A DNA stretch of 64,000 bases from Vitis vinifera. Its lineage: Eukaryota > Streptophyta > Magnoliopsida > Vitales > Vitaceae. Numbering within the stretch: the first letter of the stretch is position 1; the number at the start of each line of letters is the position of its first letter. The stretch covers positions 3,364,501-3,428,500 of the forward strand of contig NC_081820.1 in NCBI RefSeq assembly GCF_030704535.1, in the 5' to 3' direction. Shown in pieces: positions 45,000 through 57,796 of the stretch. A program made the translations under genes and the position numbers. The notes beneath the pieces are model-generated. The model saw only the letters and a program-made list of their open reading frames with translations, had not been told where the DNA came from and did not search any database.

Positions 45000-45600
45000 T
45001 TAAGAGGTAATGACTAATCCATCAAGCTCATCTCACATTAAAAAATTTTACATTGGGCTATGCAAGTGGGACTGTGGTGGGCCATTCAACCACTTCATAT
45101 CCAAATTAAGTGTATCACCATTGTCATTGAAATCAATGGCCCTAAGCGGAGAACCCCACCAATGGGGTGGTTGATTTCACTATAAACATATCTAGTCCCA
45201 TGTAATTGGAGAATCTATATCTCTTGATTCCTAAGGTGTAACCCACCGGTGGAGTGGTAATGAACCCAAATTAAGATGTGCTTGACAATGAAGGTTATGG
45301 GCTTGCCTAAGGCCCTCTCCCACTTAATCTTTTGAAATAAATAAGAGCATTTGAAAACATTAGTAATTACCTTAATGAATAAATTATCTACTTTAAGAAT
45401 TTTCAAAAATATTTATTTCTTAATTAGAAACCTAAGGGAAGAGGAGAATGTAATTCTAAAAATTTGAAAATTTCTATGAGATTATTTTATGCCAAAAATA
45501 ATTTTTTTATAAAATATCTACTCTCAAATTTTAAAAAAATTCTATGAGAGTATCTCTTTTATATTTTGTGAAAATCTACTTTGACAACATGGCTAACACT
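45000..45600. other. Unassigned sequence before gypsy remnant
   Basis: No gene recognised. AT-rich after 45400. Confidence 0.4.
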
Positions 45601-45619
45601 TTCCTCAAAAATTAGAAGA

Positions 45620-47390
45620 AATTAAGTCTAAAGCAAGTTAGATGGCAGGAGTTCTTAGCTGATTTCAAGTTTGAGTGGGTGCACAATCTAAGAAGACACA
45701 ATATGGTTGTTGATGCCATAAGCACGAAGGGTCAAGTAGGCGGCCAAGCTTGATGCAGCTTATGAGAAGCTAAGGTAACAAATCAGAAATGGCTCCACCT
45801 TAAAGTACTAGTTGGAGGATGACCTCTTAGTGGTTAAATGAGATAGATTAGATGTACCAACGAGCAGCTTGCAAAAAGAGTTGTTGAAGGAGACCCATAA
45901 TGTGAAGTGGGCAGGATTTCCTAGTGGGGAAAGGACTCTGGTACTGTTGGCTAGATCCTTTTATTGGTCAATGATGGGAGAGGACATCTAGGCATATGTG
46001 AGGTCCTACTTGGTGTGTTAGTTAAACAAGATTGAAAAGAAAAAAAGTAGCAAGGTGCTATAGCCTCTCTCTATTCCAAAGAGACCTTAAGAGAACATTT
46101 TCATGGATTTTATTGGTGGAGTTCCAAAGGTGCAAGTTTTTAAATCTATCTTTGTTATAGTAGATACTCTAAGGCTTTTGGTTGGCGCAATAGGATAGGA
46201 TTCATATATCCTAGGATATCATGTCCCATTGGACAGGATATGCATATCCTACGATATGATTTCCAATGGGATATGATAACCTAGGATATACATATTTTAT
46301 GGATATGATATTTTAAAATAACATATCCAATGGGATATGCTATATTATATTATATTTATATTTAGTTTGTGAAATGAATAAAAAATAATTTAAAATATAT
46401 ATTATTTTTCCACGTTTAAAATAAAAATTATATCACATTCAAATATTTTCTATTTAAAACAAAATGAAATTTCATTTATGTTTAACAATATTTATCATTA
46501 AAATATTTAAACTTTACAAATAAGTTATTTTATTTTATGTTATTTAATATATAAAATAATTTATATATCATATATTAATATTATTTTATATTTTTTTTAG
46601 TTTTTCTTTTTTAATTGTAAATTTAATTTATAATAAAAAATTTTATTATATAAAATGAATATTAAAAATAAAAAATTGATTAAAAAAATAAAATAAAATT
46701 TTGATGCATGGGATATGCATATCCTACCATGGGATTAGCATATCTCATATGAAATGAATGAAAAATAGAGAGTGGATGATATATCCCACCACTTATCCTA
46801 TTTCATGTTTGGTAAAACATAGGAAAGGATAAGTGATGGAATAACTTATCCTATCCCATCATTAACTAAACATATGATAGGATATACTATATGCTATCCC
46901 ATGCTATATCCGGTTAACCAAATGTAGCCTAAGTATGTTGTCTTTATTCCTACACCACATGCATGTCTTATGGAGCACGGTAGGCAGATTGTTCTTCAAT
47001 CATGTGGTGAAGTATTTTGAGTTGCCAAAGGACATGTTGATCACGATGCTCAGTTCATAGGACGCTTTTAGACTGAACTATTTAAACTCCTAAAATCAGG
47101 GTTGAAAATTTCCACTTCAAACCATCCCAAACATATGGTTGGATAGAGCATATCAATGCTTCATTAGAGAAATACTTAAGGCATTATGTTTTTGTAACCT
47201 AAAAGAATTAGGTTGACTTAGTGGATTGCAACGGGGATGAGCCCATTTGAGTTGTCCATAAGGCAACAACCTATCATACCCTTGGGGGTGACCAAGCAGA
47301 GGTATAGAGGTATAAGCCATGCAACCTATCCCACACAAGTTTTATGTCATTAAACAAATTTACCAAATATCTTTTTAAGAGAAGAGAACT
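45620..47390 (+). mobile_element. Ty3/gypsy pol remnant split by a MITE (gypsy-2)
   Basis: 45620-45720 reads QVRWQEFLADFKFEWVHNL then VVDAIS, the end of gypsy RNase H. 45770-46170 gives integrase zinc-domain and core text (HNVKWAGFPSGERTL, ARSFYWSMM, IFMDFIGGVPK, VIVDTL). The frame continues after the MITE (KYVVFIPTPHACLMEH) with AQFIGRF-like and MSPFELS-like text to about 47390. Many stops. No LTRs or RT found, so both ends are lost. Confidence 0.78.
46173..46929. mobile_element. PIF/Harbinger-like MITE in gypsy-2
   Basis: 757 bases; left end GGCTTTTGGTTGGCGCAATA, right complement GGCTACATTTGGTTAACCGG; 3-base target duplication TAA (46170-46172, 46930-46932). Both ends carry GGATATG/CATATCC-rich inner repeats. 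No transposase. Removing it and one TAA restores the continuity of the surrounding gypsy text. Confidence 0.83.
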
Positions 47391-47399
47391 ATGGAAACT

Positions 47400-47815
47400 A
47401 AGGGTCTAGTTGGTAATTATTCTCAAAAATGGATTTTAATTCTAAAAAAAAGGATAAGAAAACACATTTGGCAACCAAAAAATAGAAAACAATTTTTTGT
47501 TCTTAAGAATTAAAAATACGATATTTTAAAATAATATCTTTTAATTGTTTTCGGTTTTTTTCACTTGGTTTCTAATGTTGTTTTAAAAAATAATTATACA
47601 ACTATGGAGAATAATTAAAAATAAAACACCACATATAAAATTTAGTTGTAAAACATATTTAAAAACATAAAAAACAAGTTAAAAACATTTCAAATTCTCA
47701 AACAGATGTTTGTTTTACAAAACATCAAAGAATGTTTTTTAATAAATATTTTTAAAAACTGTTTTCATAACTATTTTTTAAAATAGTTATCAAATAGAAC
47801 TTAAAATTTTCCTCT
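47400..47815. mobile_element. MITE related to 11512-11930
   Basis: Left AGGGTCTAGTTGGTAATTAT, right complement AAGTTCTATTTGATAACTAT. Inner sequence matches 11600-11920. Confidence 0.65.
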
Positions 47816-48112
47816 TCTTGCCCTTATTGCCCTCTGATTGATTCTCCCTCTTAACCTACAAGAAATTGATTAGAAAAAAGGTGGGCTATTTAGGTTGATT
47901 TGGAGTTTCAAGTACATAATATAAGAAAGTGATAATTTAATTACATTACTTTTTTATTTGTCTACTTTTTACATGTTTTTGAGATATAATATTAACCTTG
48001 TCAAGAGCATTGATCACTTGAACAAGAAGGGTAGTAATAGTGAAGGTCATCAATTATTGGGAGTTACTAAATCATTGAAGTGGTGCATCTTTTGGAAATA
48101 TTTATTATGTAT

Positions 48113-48703
48113 AGGGGTGTAACTTGGGCAGTTTGATTTGATTGACCCGAATCTAATCCAACATTTGGGCAGGATTGGGCAATCATTTTCAATACTAGGG
48201 TTGAGTTTAGGTTAATTTTTTTTCAACTTAAACTCAATTTAGGTTAGGTTCAAGCCAAAATCCAGATAACTTGAATTTAACCCAAACTCGATTTAATGTT
48301 TTTATAATGTATATTATCCTATATAATAATATTTATTTTATTTTTATACTTTTAAGAAAAAATATTAAATTATATTATATCATATACTTTTTCAACTCTT
48401 CTAGAAAAATATATAATTTTTTTTTGTTATCTTGAATTGTTATTTATTTACTATTTGAATTTTCATATAAATATATATAATTTTTTTTAGAAAAATATTA
48501 CAAATGAATTTTGAATTATGCAGAACAATCTACCCAACTAACTCGAATTTAACATGATCAATCCAAGTCTAACCTGATCCATTTGAACTCAACCCAATTT
48601 TAGAAAAATGAGGTTGGGTTACAATTAGGCTGATTATCTTAGGATAGAATTTGAATTGATTGATTTTTAATTCAGGTTGAGCCATCCAAATTGTAGCCCC
48701 GAT
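48113..48703. mobile_element. MITE with GGGGTGTAAC / GGGGCTACAA ends
   Basis: Left AGGGGTGTAACTTGGGCAG, right complement CGGGGCTACAATTTGGATGG. Inside are repeated AACCCAA/CTTGAATTTAACCC words. About 590 bases, non-coding. Confidence 0.6.
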
Positions 48704-48892
48704 TATATATTATTTTATTTGATCATTTTGCTATTAATGGGAGATTGTGCATCAAAGTTTTTAACGGTGGATGGTGAGATATTAGGAATGACTTTTACTC
48801 TAATCAAAGTGTGGTAAATGTGTAGAATGGTTATAGTAGAGGATGTCTTGTTAATATAATAATGAGGATGGTCAACTCACATTTAGAGCCCG

Positions 48893-49017
48893 TTTGACAG
48901 TGATTTTATGAAATGCTTCTAACTTTTTTAGCACTTGAAATTTTTTATCATTCAAACGTTAGAAATACTAGAAATGTTTTCTAGAATCACTACCAAACAC
49001 ACTCTTAATATCGTGTG
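48893..49017. mobile_element. Short hAT-like MITE
   Basis: Left AGAGCCCGTTTGACAGTGAT, right complement AGAGTGTGTTTGGTAGTGAT; about 125 bases, nearly all terminal inverted repeat. Confidence 0.65.
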
Positions 49018-49329
49018 GGTGAAAAGGGCGCTGTTGGAGCCACATGCGTGACAAACCAATGTTTTAAATTAATGTGATGTCTTGTACTACCCCCTTTTGC
49101 TTAACACGTCAACGATTGTATTACCCTTATAACGACAAGCTAGCAATATATTGAAATCGTTCTCTTGTTTTATTGATAGTGGAGTTTTTGGAGGTTTCTA
49201 GCTCCCACGCAAGAACACAAGGAGATAATCAAATCTCAAACATGAGAAAAATTACACCCCATTGTACAAAGTACTTGAACATATATAATAGTAAACATTA
49301 TTCGTAATAAGCTGAGTAGGGTGTCTTCC

Positions 49330-49768
49330 TCATGGAGTGGTGATACCTGCAGAAACCAATCATCATCTATCAATCATCAATGGCCTCCAAAATATGAGAA
49401 AAAAACAGAAAGCCATAGAGAAGTAACTTACTCCCACACTTGAATTTGCGGGGCACCGTCCTTCCACACCCTTCAATTTTCTTAACCACGTTGTCAACAC
49501 CAATGGCCCCAATGATGGATGCGGTCTTGGGAGTGACGTAGGGGCACACACACTCTACATGGCTCACTCGAACGCGCTGGCAGCAGTCCGCAGATGGGCT
49601 GCGCCCGTAGATCACTGGCCTGCAGGCGTTAACCAGCAGGTTCCTCTCCTCTTTGCACTGGCTCGGACTTGTGTCTGCACTAGCCATCTGAACACTCCCC
49701 CAACTGCATACCACCACTGCAGCCACCACCACCATCACAACCACCGACCCCCTCATGCTTCTCATCAT
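49330..49768 (-). CDS. DIR1-like / non-specific lipid-transfer protein (8-Cys), two exons
   Basis: Second intact LTP-type gene, opposite strand, 117 residues. Exon 1 is 49432-49768, intron 49347-49431 (85 bases, GTAAGT...GCAG), exon 2 49330-49346, ending CGSITTP. The signal peptide starts MMRSMRGSVVVM, three residues longer in the hydrophobic core than the 13980 gene. All eight cysteines are conserved with identical spacing, and SPSADCC, VRVSHVECVCPYV and KIEGCGRTVPRKFKC are nearly unchanged. Differences cluster in the loop after CPYV (TPKTASIIGAIGVDN). The intron is 26 bases shorter. It is 35 kb from the tandem pair and inverted, so it arose by a separate dispersed duplication. Reading through the donor gives a false tail. 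Confidence 0.9.
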
Positions 49769-49821
49769 TTTTTTTCTTTTTTCTCTACAATTAGCACATA
49801 ACACTGCGGAGGAGTTGCTCC

Positions 49822-49831
49822 AATATATAGA
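49822..49831 (-). promoter_or_regulatory. TATA box of minus-strand LTP gene
   Basis: CTATATATTG on the minus strand about 55 bases upstream of the ATG at 49768, equivalent to the box at 13928. Confidence 0.65.
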
Positions 49832-49879
49832 AATGAGATGGGAACCAAGTGGATTTTCTACTTGCCGTGTGCATTACTT

Positions 49880-52178
49880 TGTGCATGAAGTCTATGGCCG
49901 CCTGGGCGGCGTTCAAACCGGAGGTTGACTGGTTTAAGCTGAGGGTACAGACTCATATCTATATGACCATAGAAGTCAAATTATTATTCTACTTTCACAT
50001 TGGTTAGTGTCAGTCAAAAATGAAGACAATGTCATTTTCATGTTTAAAGTGAAGAACTTTCTACATGTAGTCTTTATGGATTGTGGAATTTTGTCTCTAG
50101 GTGTTGAACTTTTAGTTAACCATCTCCCAAAAATTCACGCCAACCCCTCTATGGGACCCAACTGAGATTGACATTTTCTTTTTTCTAATATAATCATACT
50201 TTATGTATTAAATAGTTTGGCCGGCTAGATCGTTTGGAAAATCTTGCAGTTTTCTTCTAGTATGTACACCAAAACCTGAAATCAATAAAATGTTATACTT
50301 CAATTTTAATCTTTGCAAAGTGACTTTTTTTATCATGTTTTCGGAATCAGAATCAGATCAATCACTGGACCAAAAATATCATGGAATCCTAATTTACTGG
50401 TTGGATCCGTGATTCAACAATAATCAAACGTGATGCACATCATACCATAAATTTATTTGTGTAGCATTCATTTATTTATACCATAAAACCATTCAATTTT
50501 CACCCTTATCCTAACTATTGAATGATTGAAATGAGTTACAATACTGGACGGAGATTGAATCGATTTTGAAATTTGAAGAAATCCAAATCAATCACCATTT
50601 CCTAGAATAGTATTGGCAAATCGGGAAATACTAGTATGTCGTTTCCACACCTGATTGAGGAGTGATGACGCTCAGCAGTATGCTCTCTACCCGTTTTTTT
50701 TTTCTTTATTTAATTTATCATTTTTAGTTTTTTATTATTATTAGTAATTGTTGTTGGTATTGCTATTTGTACATGTATTTGTGTATTGGGAATTTTGGTT
50801 TAAAATTCCCATTACGTCTCTTAGCTCATACTTTTCAAATACTAAACACTTGTACTTTCCAAATTATTCATGTTTGAAGATGACTAGAGGACTCGGTAAC
50901 TGAATTTGAGGTCATAGATGATGCGAAACATTGATGAATCGTGCTTTAAATTTTTATCCTTTTATTGGAAAATGAAATTGAAGCGTGTATAACATTGTGT
51001 TTAAAACATTTGGATCATTCTCTAATCAATCAAACTAAAGGGTAACATATTAGGTTGGACCAAAATTTTTCAGTCTTGTTCAATCGATCATACTTTGATC
51101 ACACCTACGAATTTTCATGAATTTTCAAATAAATTTCAGCCATTTCATGGGTTTCAAAACCGCCTAATACTTAAGCCCTCTTTCCAAAAGCATAGAGGAT
51201 GACTATGAGAGTGAAAACCTCATATTTTTTAGCTTCAAGATTTTTTTTTTACACCATAGGGGGAGTGTTTGCCTTGAGAAAAATCACTTGGGTTTGAGTT
51301 GAAAATCATTTTGCCCTCATATTCAACATATTAGGGTAAAACCTAAGTTTTTTCTTATGTGGACTCAAGAAGAGGTCGAGATCAAAGCTTGAAGTAAATT
51401 CCAAGTATTTTCCGGAAGAAGAAAAGTGGAAACTAAAGCTTAAAGGTTCTAGGCAAGTGGTTCGAAAGAGGATAGAAGGTTTAGGCTAAGTAAAGCCTTG
51501 TACTCAACTATTTTTTCTTTAAATTGGATTATTTGATTGCTTGAACCTCATGGTTTTTTTTATCTCTTCAAAGGTTTTCCACATAAAAAATTTTGGTGTC
51601 GTTGTCTCATTATTTTATCATATCTTTTGATTAGCATTTCATTAGCTTAAATATCATTGAGTTATATTGAGTATTTAGTTAGAGCATGGGTTGATATTTT
51701 CTATTGGAGTTTTGAAAGAATTAATAAGATATATTTTAGTTTTTCATGATTGATGTAAAAGGGACTGTGAAATCGAGTGTTTATATTAATCCAATGTCTT
51801 ATATATCATGTTTGGGAGTGCTGTTTCATTTTCTTATGATTTTCATTAAATAACTTGTTTGAGAGAATGTTGGTGCATTCATTATTACTTGTAATTTGCT
51901 TGTTTGTTCATAGTGTTGGCAAAGAAAATCAATTCATAGGATAAGAATAGGGGAACTATAAGCATTTGTAAGACACATTATCTAATTATTGCAAAAACAC
52001 CTATTCACCCCCCTCTAGGTGTTGTCCATAGGTGAGATTCATCTTCATTATTTTATTATTTGTAAAGGATAAAATTAAAAAAAAAACAATAATTAAAACA
52101 TTTCAATAAACTTTTTTTTTTAAAAAAGTTGCATATAGGCTTGTACGAGTGGTGTTGATTGGTGACACTTGGCTAGTA

Positions 52179-52218
<40 letters not shown>

Positions 52219-53190
52219 CAAGAAATAAAGAGTTTTGAGCAAAAATAATTCATTTAAGAAAAAAATTCATAAACTAAATCCCTTATCAAAATAATGTCCA
52301 AACTAAGCATTTCAACCACTTGGATGAAGATTTTTTTTATTTTTTATTTTACATTATAAAATTATACTTAGTTACTACTATTATTTTTTTTTTAAATATA
52401 AAGTTACCAAAATAACTACTGTTTTAAATTGCATTATAAAAGGACTAATTCATCATGGCAATAAGGAACATGAAGAAATCATAAATACAAAACTATTGGA
52501 ATATGTTCAAGGTATAGATGATGCATTTCTCTTAAGAGTTTGAGAATCTATTGGACTTCATGTTTAAAAACAGTGCTCAAAAGTTAGTTTTTGAGAACAA
52601 TTTTTTACCAATAGTTTTAAATATTATAGGAAAAAGAATTTTATTCATGGACATAAATATGGAAAATAGTTTTCTCGCTTTATTCTGTATAAAGTTAATA
52701 TGAACTTTTTGTACAATATAAGACTTCTCAAAGTATATATTAATATTTATAATTTTAATTGGTTCTCAAAACACTATAATTTCCTAAAGATATCTTAAAT
52801 TTGTTATAAAAAGTAACATGTTTTTAGAACAAATTTTCAAAAAATATTTTTTCTAAAAAATTTTGTTCAATGTGTTTTTTAAGTGAAAAAACAATTTTAT
52901 GTTCTAAAGAATAAAAATTGTTTTCAATAACATTTTATAGGCAAACCTCTATATACCAATTCCAAAACCCATAAAAAAGACTCAAATTTTGAGTTCGTTA
53001 TATGAGTTTAGAGCAATCAAATTGTAGCTAAAAAAAAATCTACAAGGAGAAGAAAACTTATGAACTTTTAATTCATGTTGTTGCATAAATTTTTTAGGAA
53101 ATGAAAGTCTTTGATAAGTTTCATTAATGTGTTTGGTGAAATTAGTAATCTCACTTAAAGTCAAATTAGAAGATTTTAGGAATTTGAGAA
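49880..53190. other. Intergenic DNA with LTR-like and simple repeats
   Basis: No gene recognised. About 51040-52035 resembles a copia LTR: it ends with CCTATTCACCCCCCTCTAGG, a C-rich end also seen near 44910. (TA)n at 52181-52213. Remaining parts are AT-rich unique-looking DNA. Confidence 0.45.
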
Positions 53191-54720
53191 ACATTGGGAA
53201 TTATTATTTATTCAAGTTTCTTATGTTAATTAGGAAAGCACATGATTAGTTTATTATAAATATCGGTTTGTTCTTATGTTAGAGAGAGGGGGTGGGAAGA
53301 GAGAATAAAACGCAATAAAATGTTATTTTAGCAAAATATTATCAATATTGATTCACATGGGTTGGTATTAGAGCCAAGTTGACCAAAGAAGATGCAAAAC
53401 TAGAGTATTAGAGCTAGAATACAAGGGAATGTACATTGGGATAATTAATACATTTAAATGTGTCTTGATTAGATTGCCAGATTTATGGAATCAAGTGAAT
53501 AATGGCTAGAACAAAGTGACTAATTCAAAAAAATTCAAGGCATTTTCAAATGAGTAGAAAGATTTATTGAAAGAAACTTGAAAAAAGATAAAAAAAAAAA
53601 AAAAAGCACTCTATACAATACTTTAAGCAATAGATAAATTCACATTTGAGAAAATCTCAGAGATGGAATTAGAAAAAGAGGCATAGGTTACCTTACAAAG
53701 ATTATATTTTGTGTCAAGTGAATGAAATTTCAAACATTAAGAAGTGAATTCAAGTTTCTTTGTCTAAATGTCTCTAAGTCAATCTTATATTATTTTAACC
53801 AAGTACAAATCATTGTAAACCACATACAGGTTAATGTGAGAAGCTTGATAACCAAATAATAGTAAAGAAAGTGATGTGATCTTTAAGTGTGAAATTCAAA
53901 TATGTTATTGTAATGGTTGAAGAAGCAAATGATATATTCAATCTCACAATTGAAGTGTTAATGAGTTTATTGTGTTCGCATGAACAACAAATGAATCAAA
54001 TAATATACTAATTTAGAGCAAGTTTTATAGAGTAGAGCATCTACAGGTGGTCATGGTGGCCAACAAGGTCATAGAGGCCATGGTCATGCTCGAGGTAGAG
54101 GAAGATGCAACAACTCTAACAATAGAGATGGAGATGGTAACAAAAATTATTGTAGATCAAGGAAACAACAACACTCTTGGCTCTAACGACAAGTCATACA
54201 TACAGTGTCTCAAATGTAAGAGGTGTGTACACTATAAGTTAGAATGTCAAATGAAATTACAAAATGAACAAATAGAGTAGGAAAACACCGTTGAGGTAGA
54301 GAAGAATTTTGTATTAGCTTATAATATAATAACATTAAACTTAGACCACAAAGATATTTGGTACCTTGATATAGGATGTGATAATCAAATGTGTTGTCAT
54401 AAATGAATAAATCAATCATAGAAGTTAATTTTGGAAATAAATCCAAAGACTCAATCATGGGAAAAGGTAATATTAAAATATGTTCTAAAAATAGTACTAA
54501 TGTTACTATAGCAAATATATTTTTTATTCTAGATTTTTTTTTCAAATTTGTTGACCATGAAACAATTAACAAAATAATAAAAATAAAAATGCATATCATT
54601 AATATTTCTAGTGGAGTTTGCATTGTTTGTGGTAAAAATAAGAAGATGATTGCAAAAATGCAAATGACCAAAAATATGATGTTTCCAATGTTTCTTCAAG
54701 AATAAATTTCATTATTTTTG
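53190..54720 (+). mobile_element. 5' part of a Ty1/copia element (copia-4)
   Basis: A probable LTR end with TATAAATATCGG near 53256 is followed by the Met-type primer site TTGGTATTAGAGCC (53362-53375). Gag text in broken frames follows, with a complete CX2CX4HX4C zinc knuckle (CLKCKRCVHYKLEC, about 54206-54247). Protease-like text comes next (DIGCDNQMC near 54368; VNFGNKSKDSIMGKGNIKI at 54424-54480). The element ends abruptly at about 54720 against GLP upstream DNA; integrase, RT, RNase H and 3' LTR are missing. Confidence 0.75.
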
Positions 54721-54723
54721 GTT

Positions 54724-55361
54724 TATTTTTTCTGCTGTAGTAGTTTTGACCATGTCCCATGCCATCTACCAGGTTGCTTCAGGTGAAGAATATGTTAATA
54801 TTTTGCCAGAACTTAGATATGTAGTTATAAGACTAGTTCTACTCATTTAAGAAACTTTGCAACTCAAGTTGCTCAAGGGACTTCCCTTTGACATTACTTT
54901 TAGAAATCATTTCTAATACAAAAGTACGTTTAGAGAAAAATTAAGTAGATATTTGGTAATACTAGAAATCATTTGAATTATTCAATTTGACTTTTCATTT
55001 AACTGATTCCCTCTGCTTTGATTTGTTCATTAACTTTTCATTTATCTCAATGATGGGATGCCGGACACAGACCAAGCACCAAGGACCCACCAAGGAGCTG
55101 ACTTCAAACAATTATATGTTGAACTCTTCTATTTCTTTCTACTCAATTGTATTGGAATATTAAAAAAAATTATTAGTTGTAGTCAAAGAATCTTCCATTT
55201 TGAGTTCGCTTGTTAGAACTAAAACAAAATATGAATTAATTCATATATAAGTTCATCATATAGACAGTGGTTTATTAAACAAAGATTTTACAAATTGAAA
55301 GGATCTTGCAAACGTTGATCAACCAGCATAACATCATGCAGCGTGTAATAATTAATTATCG
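54724..55361 (-). pseudogene. Germin-like gene upstream fossil 2
   Basis: Distal GLP upstream blocks without gene: GTTTTGACCATGTCCCATGC, GGTGAAGAATATGTTAATAT, AAGAAACTTTGCAACTC, GATGGGATGCCGGACACAGA, CAAGCACCAAGGACCCA, AACATCATGCAGCGTGTAAT. Closest in content to the 60.5-61.3 kb copy. The TATA region and coding sequence are absent. It is bounded on both sides by copia fragments (54720, 55366). Confidence 0.85.
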
Positions 55362-55397
55362 TAAAATAAAGAGGGTTCATCAAAGTTTGCGAATGTA

Positions 55398-55745
55398 GTG
55401 GCAGAAGAAGACTCAGAGAGTGGTGATGGTGATATGTTGTCGGTTTCATCTAGTTCAGATCATCTTATAGATTCTTGGATCTTGGATTCAGCATGCTCTT
55501 ATCATATGACACCCAATAAAGATTGGTTTCACACATACAGGTTGGTAAATTCTGGTTCTGTTCTGATGGGTAATGACCTTTCATGTAAAGTTGTTAGAAT
55601 AGGGAATATCAGAATTAAAATGTTTGATGGTGTTGTTAGAACGTTGTGTGATGTTAGACATATACCTGATCTAAGGAAGAATCTGATTTCTTTGGGAACT
55701 TTAAATTGTAAAAGATTTAGTTACAAGTCTACAAGTGGAGTATGA
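55398..55745 (+). pseudogene. copia-5 protease region
   Basis: The reading contains WILDSACSYHMTPNKDWF, whose DSA is the aspartic protease active site of plant copia elements. ISLGTLNCKRFSYKS follows, the link to the pre-integrase. The first bases (SANVVAEED-type text from 55385) are the last part of gag. Protease cleaves the polyprotein; the TGA at 55743 ends this stretch. Confidence 0.85.
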
Positions 55746-55873
55746 AGGTGAGCAAAAGGTGCTATGACAGTGATGAAAGGGCAAAAACTAGTAGGAAATA
55801 TTTATAAATTGTTGGGGGTACCACAATTGTAGGTGGAGTTGCAACTGCAGAGTCTAAGTCAGGCAATACAATT

Positions 55874-56644
55874 TTGTGGCATATGCGGTTAGGGCATATG
55901 GGTGAGCGTGGGATGATGGAGCTTCATAAGAGAAATCCATTGAAGGGTATCAAAACATGTAAACTTGATTTCTACAAGTATTGTGTTTTTGAAAAACAGA
56001 ATAAAGTGCAGTTCAAGACAGCAACACACAAGACAGAGGGAGTTCTTGACTATGTTCATACAGATGTTTGGGGACTAGTAAGAGTGGCATCTTTAGGAGG
56101 AAGTATGTATTTTGTGAGTTTTATTGATGATTACTCACGAAAGGTTTGGGTGTACTTCATGCAGCACAAGTTAGAAACGTTTGCCAAGTTTAAGTTGTGG
56201 AAAGCTGAAGTAGAAAACCAGACAAGGAGAAAGATAAAATGCCTCAGGTCAGATAATGATACTGAGTATACAGATTCAAAGTTCACAGAATTGTGTGAGC
56301 AGCATGGGATTAAGAGATACTTCACTGTAGGCAGGACACCACAACAGAATGGTGTAGCAGAAAGGATGAATAGAACAATATCTGAAAGAGCTCGATGTCT
56401 CAGATTGAATGCAGGCCTTGAAAAGAAATTTTGGGTAGAAGCAGTGAACATGGCATGTTACTTGATCAACAGGTCACCCAAAGCAACATTAGATGGGAAA
56501 GTAGCAGAGGAGGTATGGACAGGCAGTCCTGTAGATTACTCTGGTTTGAGAGTATTTGGGTGCTCAGCCTATGTGCGCATTCCTAATGAGGAGAGATCAA
56601 AGCTTGATGCGAAGTCTAGACAGTGTATCTTTCTGGGGTATTAG
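55874..56644 (+). pseudogene. copia-5 integrase region
   Basis: 256 open codons: pre-integrase MWHMRLGHMGERGMMELHK, then the catalytic core with HTDVWG (first Asp), LRSDNDTEYTDSKF (second Asp) and PQQNGVAERMN (Glu). The C-terminal part is LRVFGCSAYVRI. The zinc HHCC motif has an altered second Cys neighbourhood (YKYCVFEKQ). It ends in TAG where the family reads CAG (GYQKG), so one point change separates it from the downstream frame. Confidence 0.9.
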
Positions 56645-56800
56645 AAAGGGGTGAAAGGCTTCAAGCTTTGGGATACAAAGGCAAATAAGGTGGTGATCAG
56701 TAGAAATGTGGTTTTTAATGAGAAACCCATGTTATAGTGTACTCAGAAATGAGAGAAACAGGAACTAGAAAGTTGCAGCAGTAATGAGCAGTTAATATAG

Positions 56801-57796
56801 GTGAAATTAGAGACCCATGATATGGAAAATCATGCTCAGAATGCAGAGAAGTCTAGTTCAGAAGATCAGCAGCATCACAGTATAGCCATAGACAGACGCA
56901 GACGCACTATTAAGCCACCTACCAAGTATGGTTTTGAAGATTTGGTTTCTTATGCATTAATTACTAGTAGCGGGGATCCTACTACCTTTCAAGAGGCAAT
57001 ACACAGCCAAGAGAAAAATAAATGGATGGGAGCTATGGTGGAGGATATTCAGCCTTTGCATAAGAACCAGACATAGGATTTGGTGGAGCTTCTAGAAGGA
57101 AAGAGAGCAATAGGATGCAAATGGGTGTACAAGAAGAAAGAAGCAATTTCAGAAAAAGAGGGTGAAAAGTTCAAAGCTTGTTTAGTAGCAAAGGATTACT
57201 CATAGAGGAAAGGGGTTGACTATGATGAGATCTTCTCCCCCGTGGTCAGACACACTTCTATCAGGACAGTGTTGGGTTTGGTAGCACATTTTGACATGCA
57301 GTTGGAACAAATGTATGTAAAGACAACTTTTCTTCATGGTGATTTGGAGGAGTTGGTCTATATGGTACAACCAGAAGGGTTTATTCAACCTGGACAGGAA
57401 CACTTGGTCTGTAAATTGAGGAAATCACTTTATGGGTTGAAGTAGTCTCCAAGTTAGTGGTACAAGCGTTTTGACTCCTACATGATCAGGATTGGATACA
57501 AGAGATGTGAGTATGATTACTGTGTTTATGTAAAGAGCCTAGATGATGATTCATCATTTATTTTTCTATTACTCTATGTGGATGACATGTTAATTGCTGC
57601 AGAGAGTATGGTTGTGGTTAATAAGTTGAAGTCCTTGTTGAGTAAGGAGTTTGACATGAAGGACTTAGGTGCAGCCAAGAATATTCTTGGAATGGAGATT
57701 CACAGGATAGAGCTTCAAAGAGATTATGGTTATCTTAGTATAGCTATGTCAAGAGAGTGTTGGAGAGATTCAACATGGATGATGCAAAACCAGTAA
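56801..57796 (+). pseudogene. copia-5 reverse transcriptase region
   Basis: RT blocks: GCKWVYKKK (57117), VDYDEIFSPVVRHTSIRTV, FLHGDLEELVYMVQPEGF, LVCKLRKSLYGLK, and the catalytic LLLYVDDMLIAA (about 57565-57600), with both aspartates intact. In-frame stops at 57074 (expected Trp), 57200 (expected Gln), 57443 and 57455 (expected Gln). A frameshift after EIHRI near 57715-57740 moves the continuation into the overlapping frame 57757-57996. Confidence 0.9.

Noticed and set aside
54210-54671. Hydrophobic 153-codon minus-strand frame
   Set aside because: Antisense to copia-4 gag/protease text; hydrophobicity follows from AT-rich complement.
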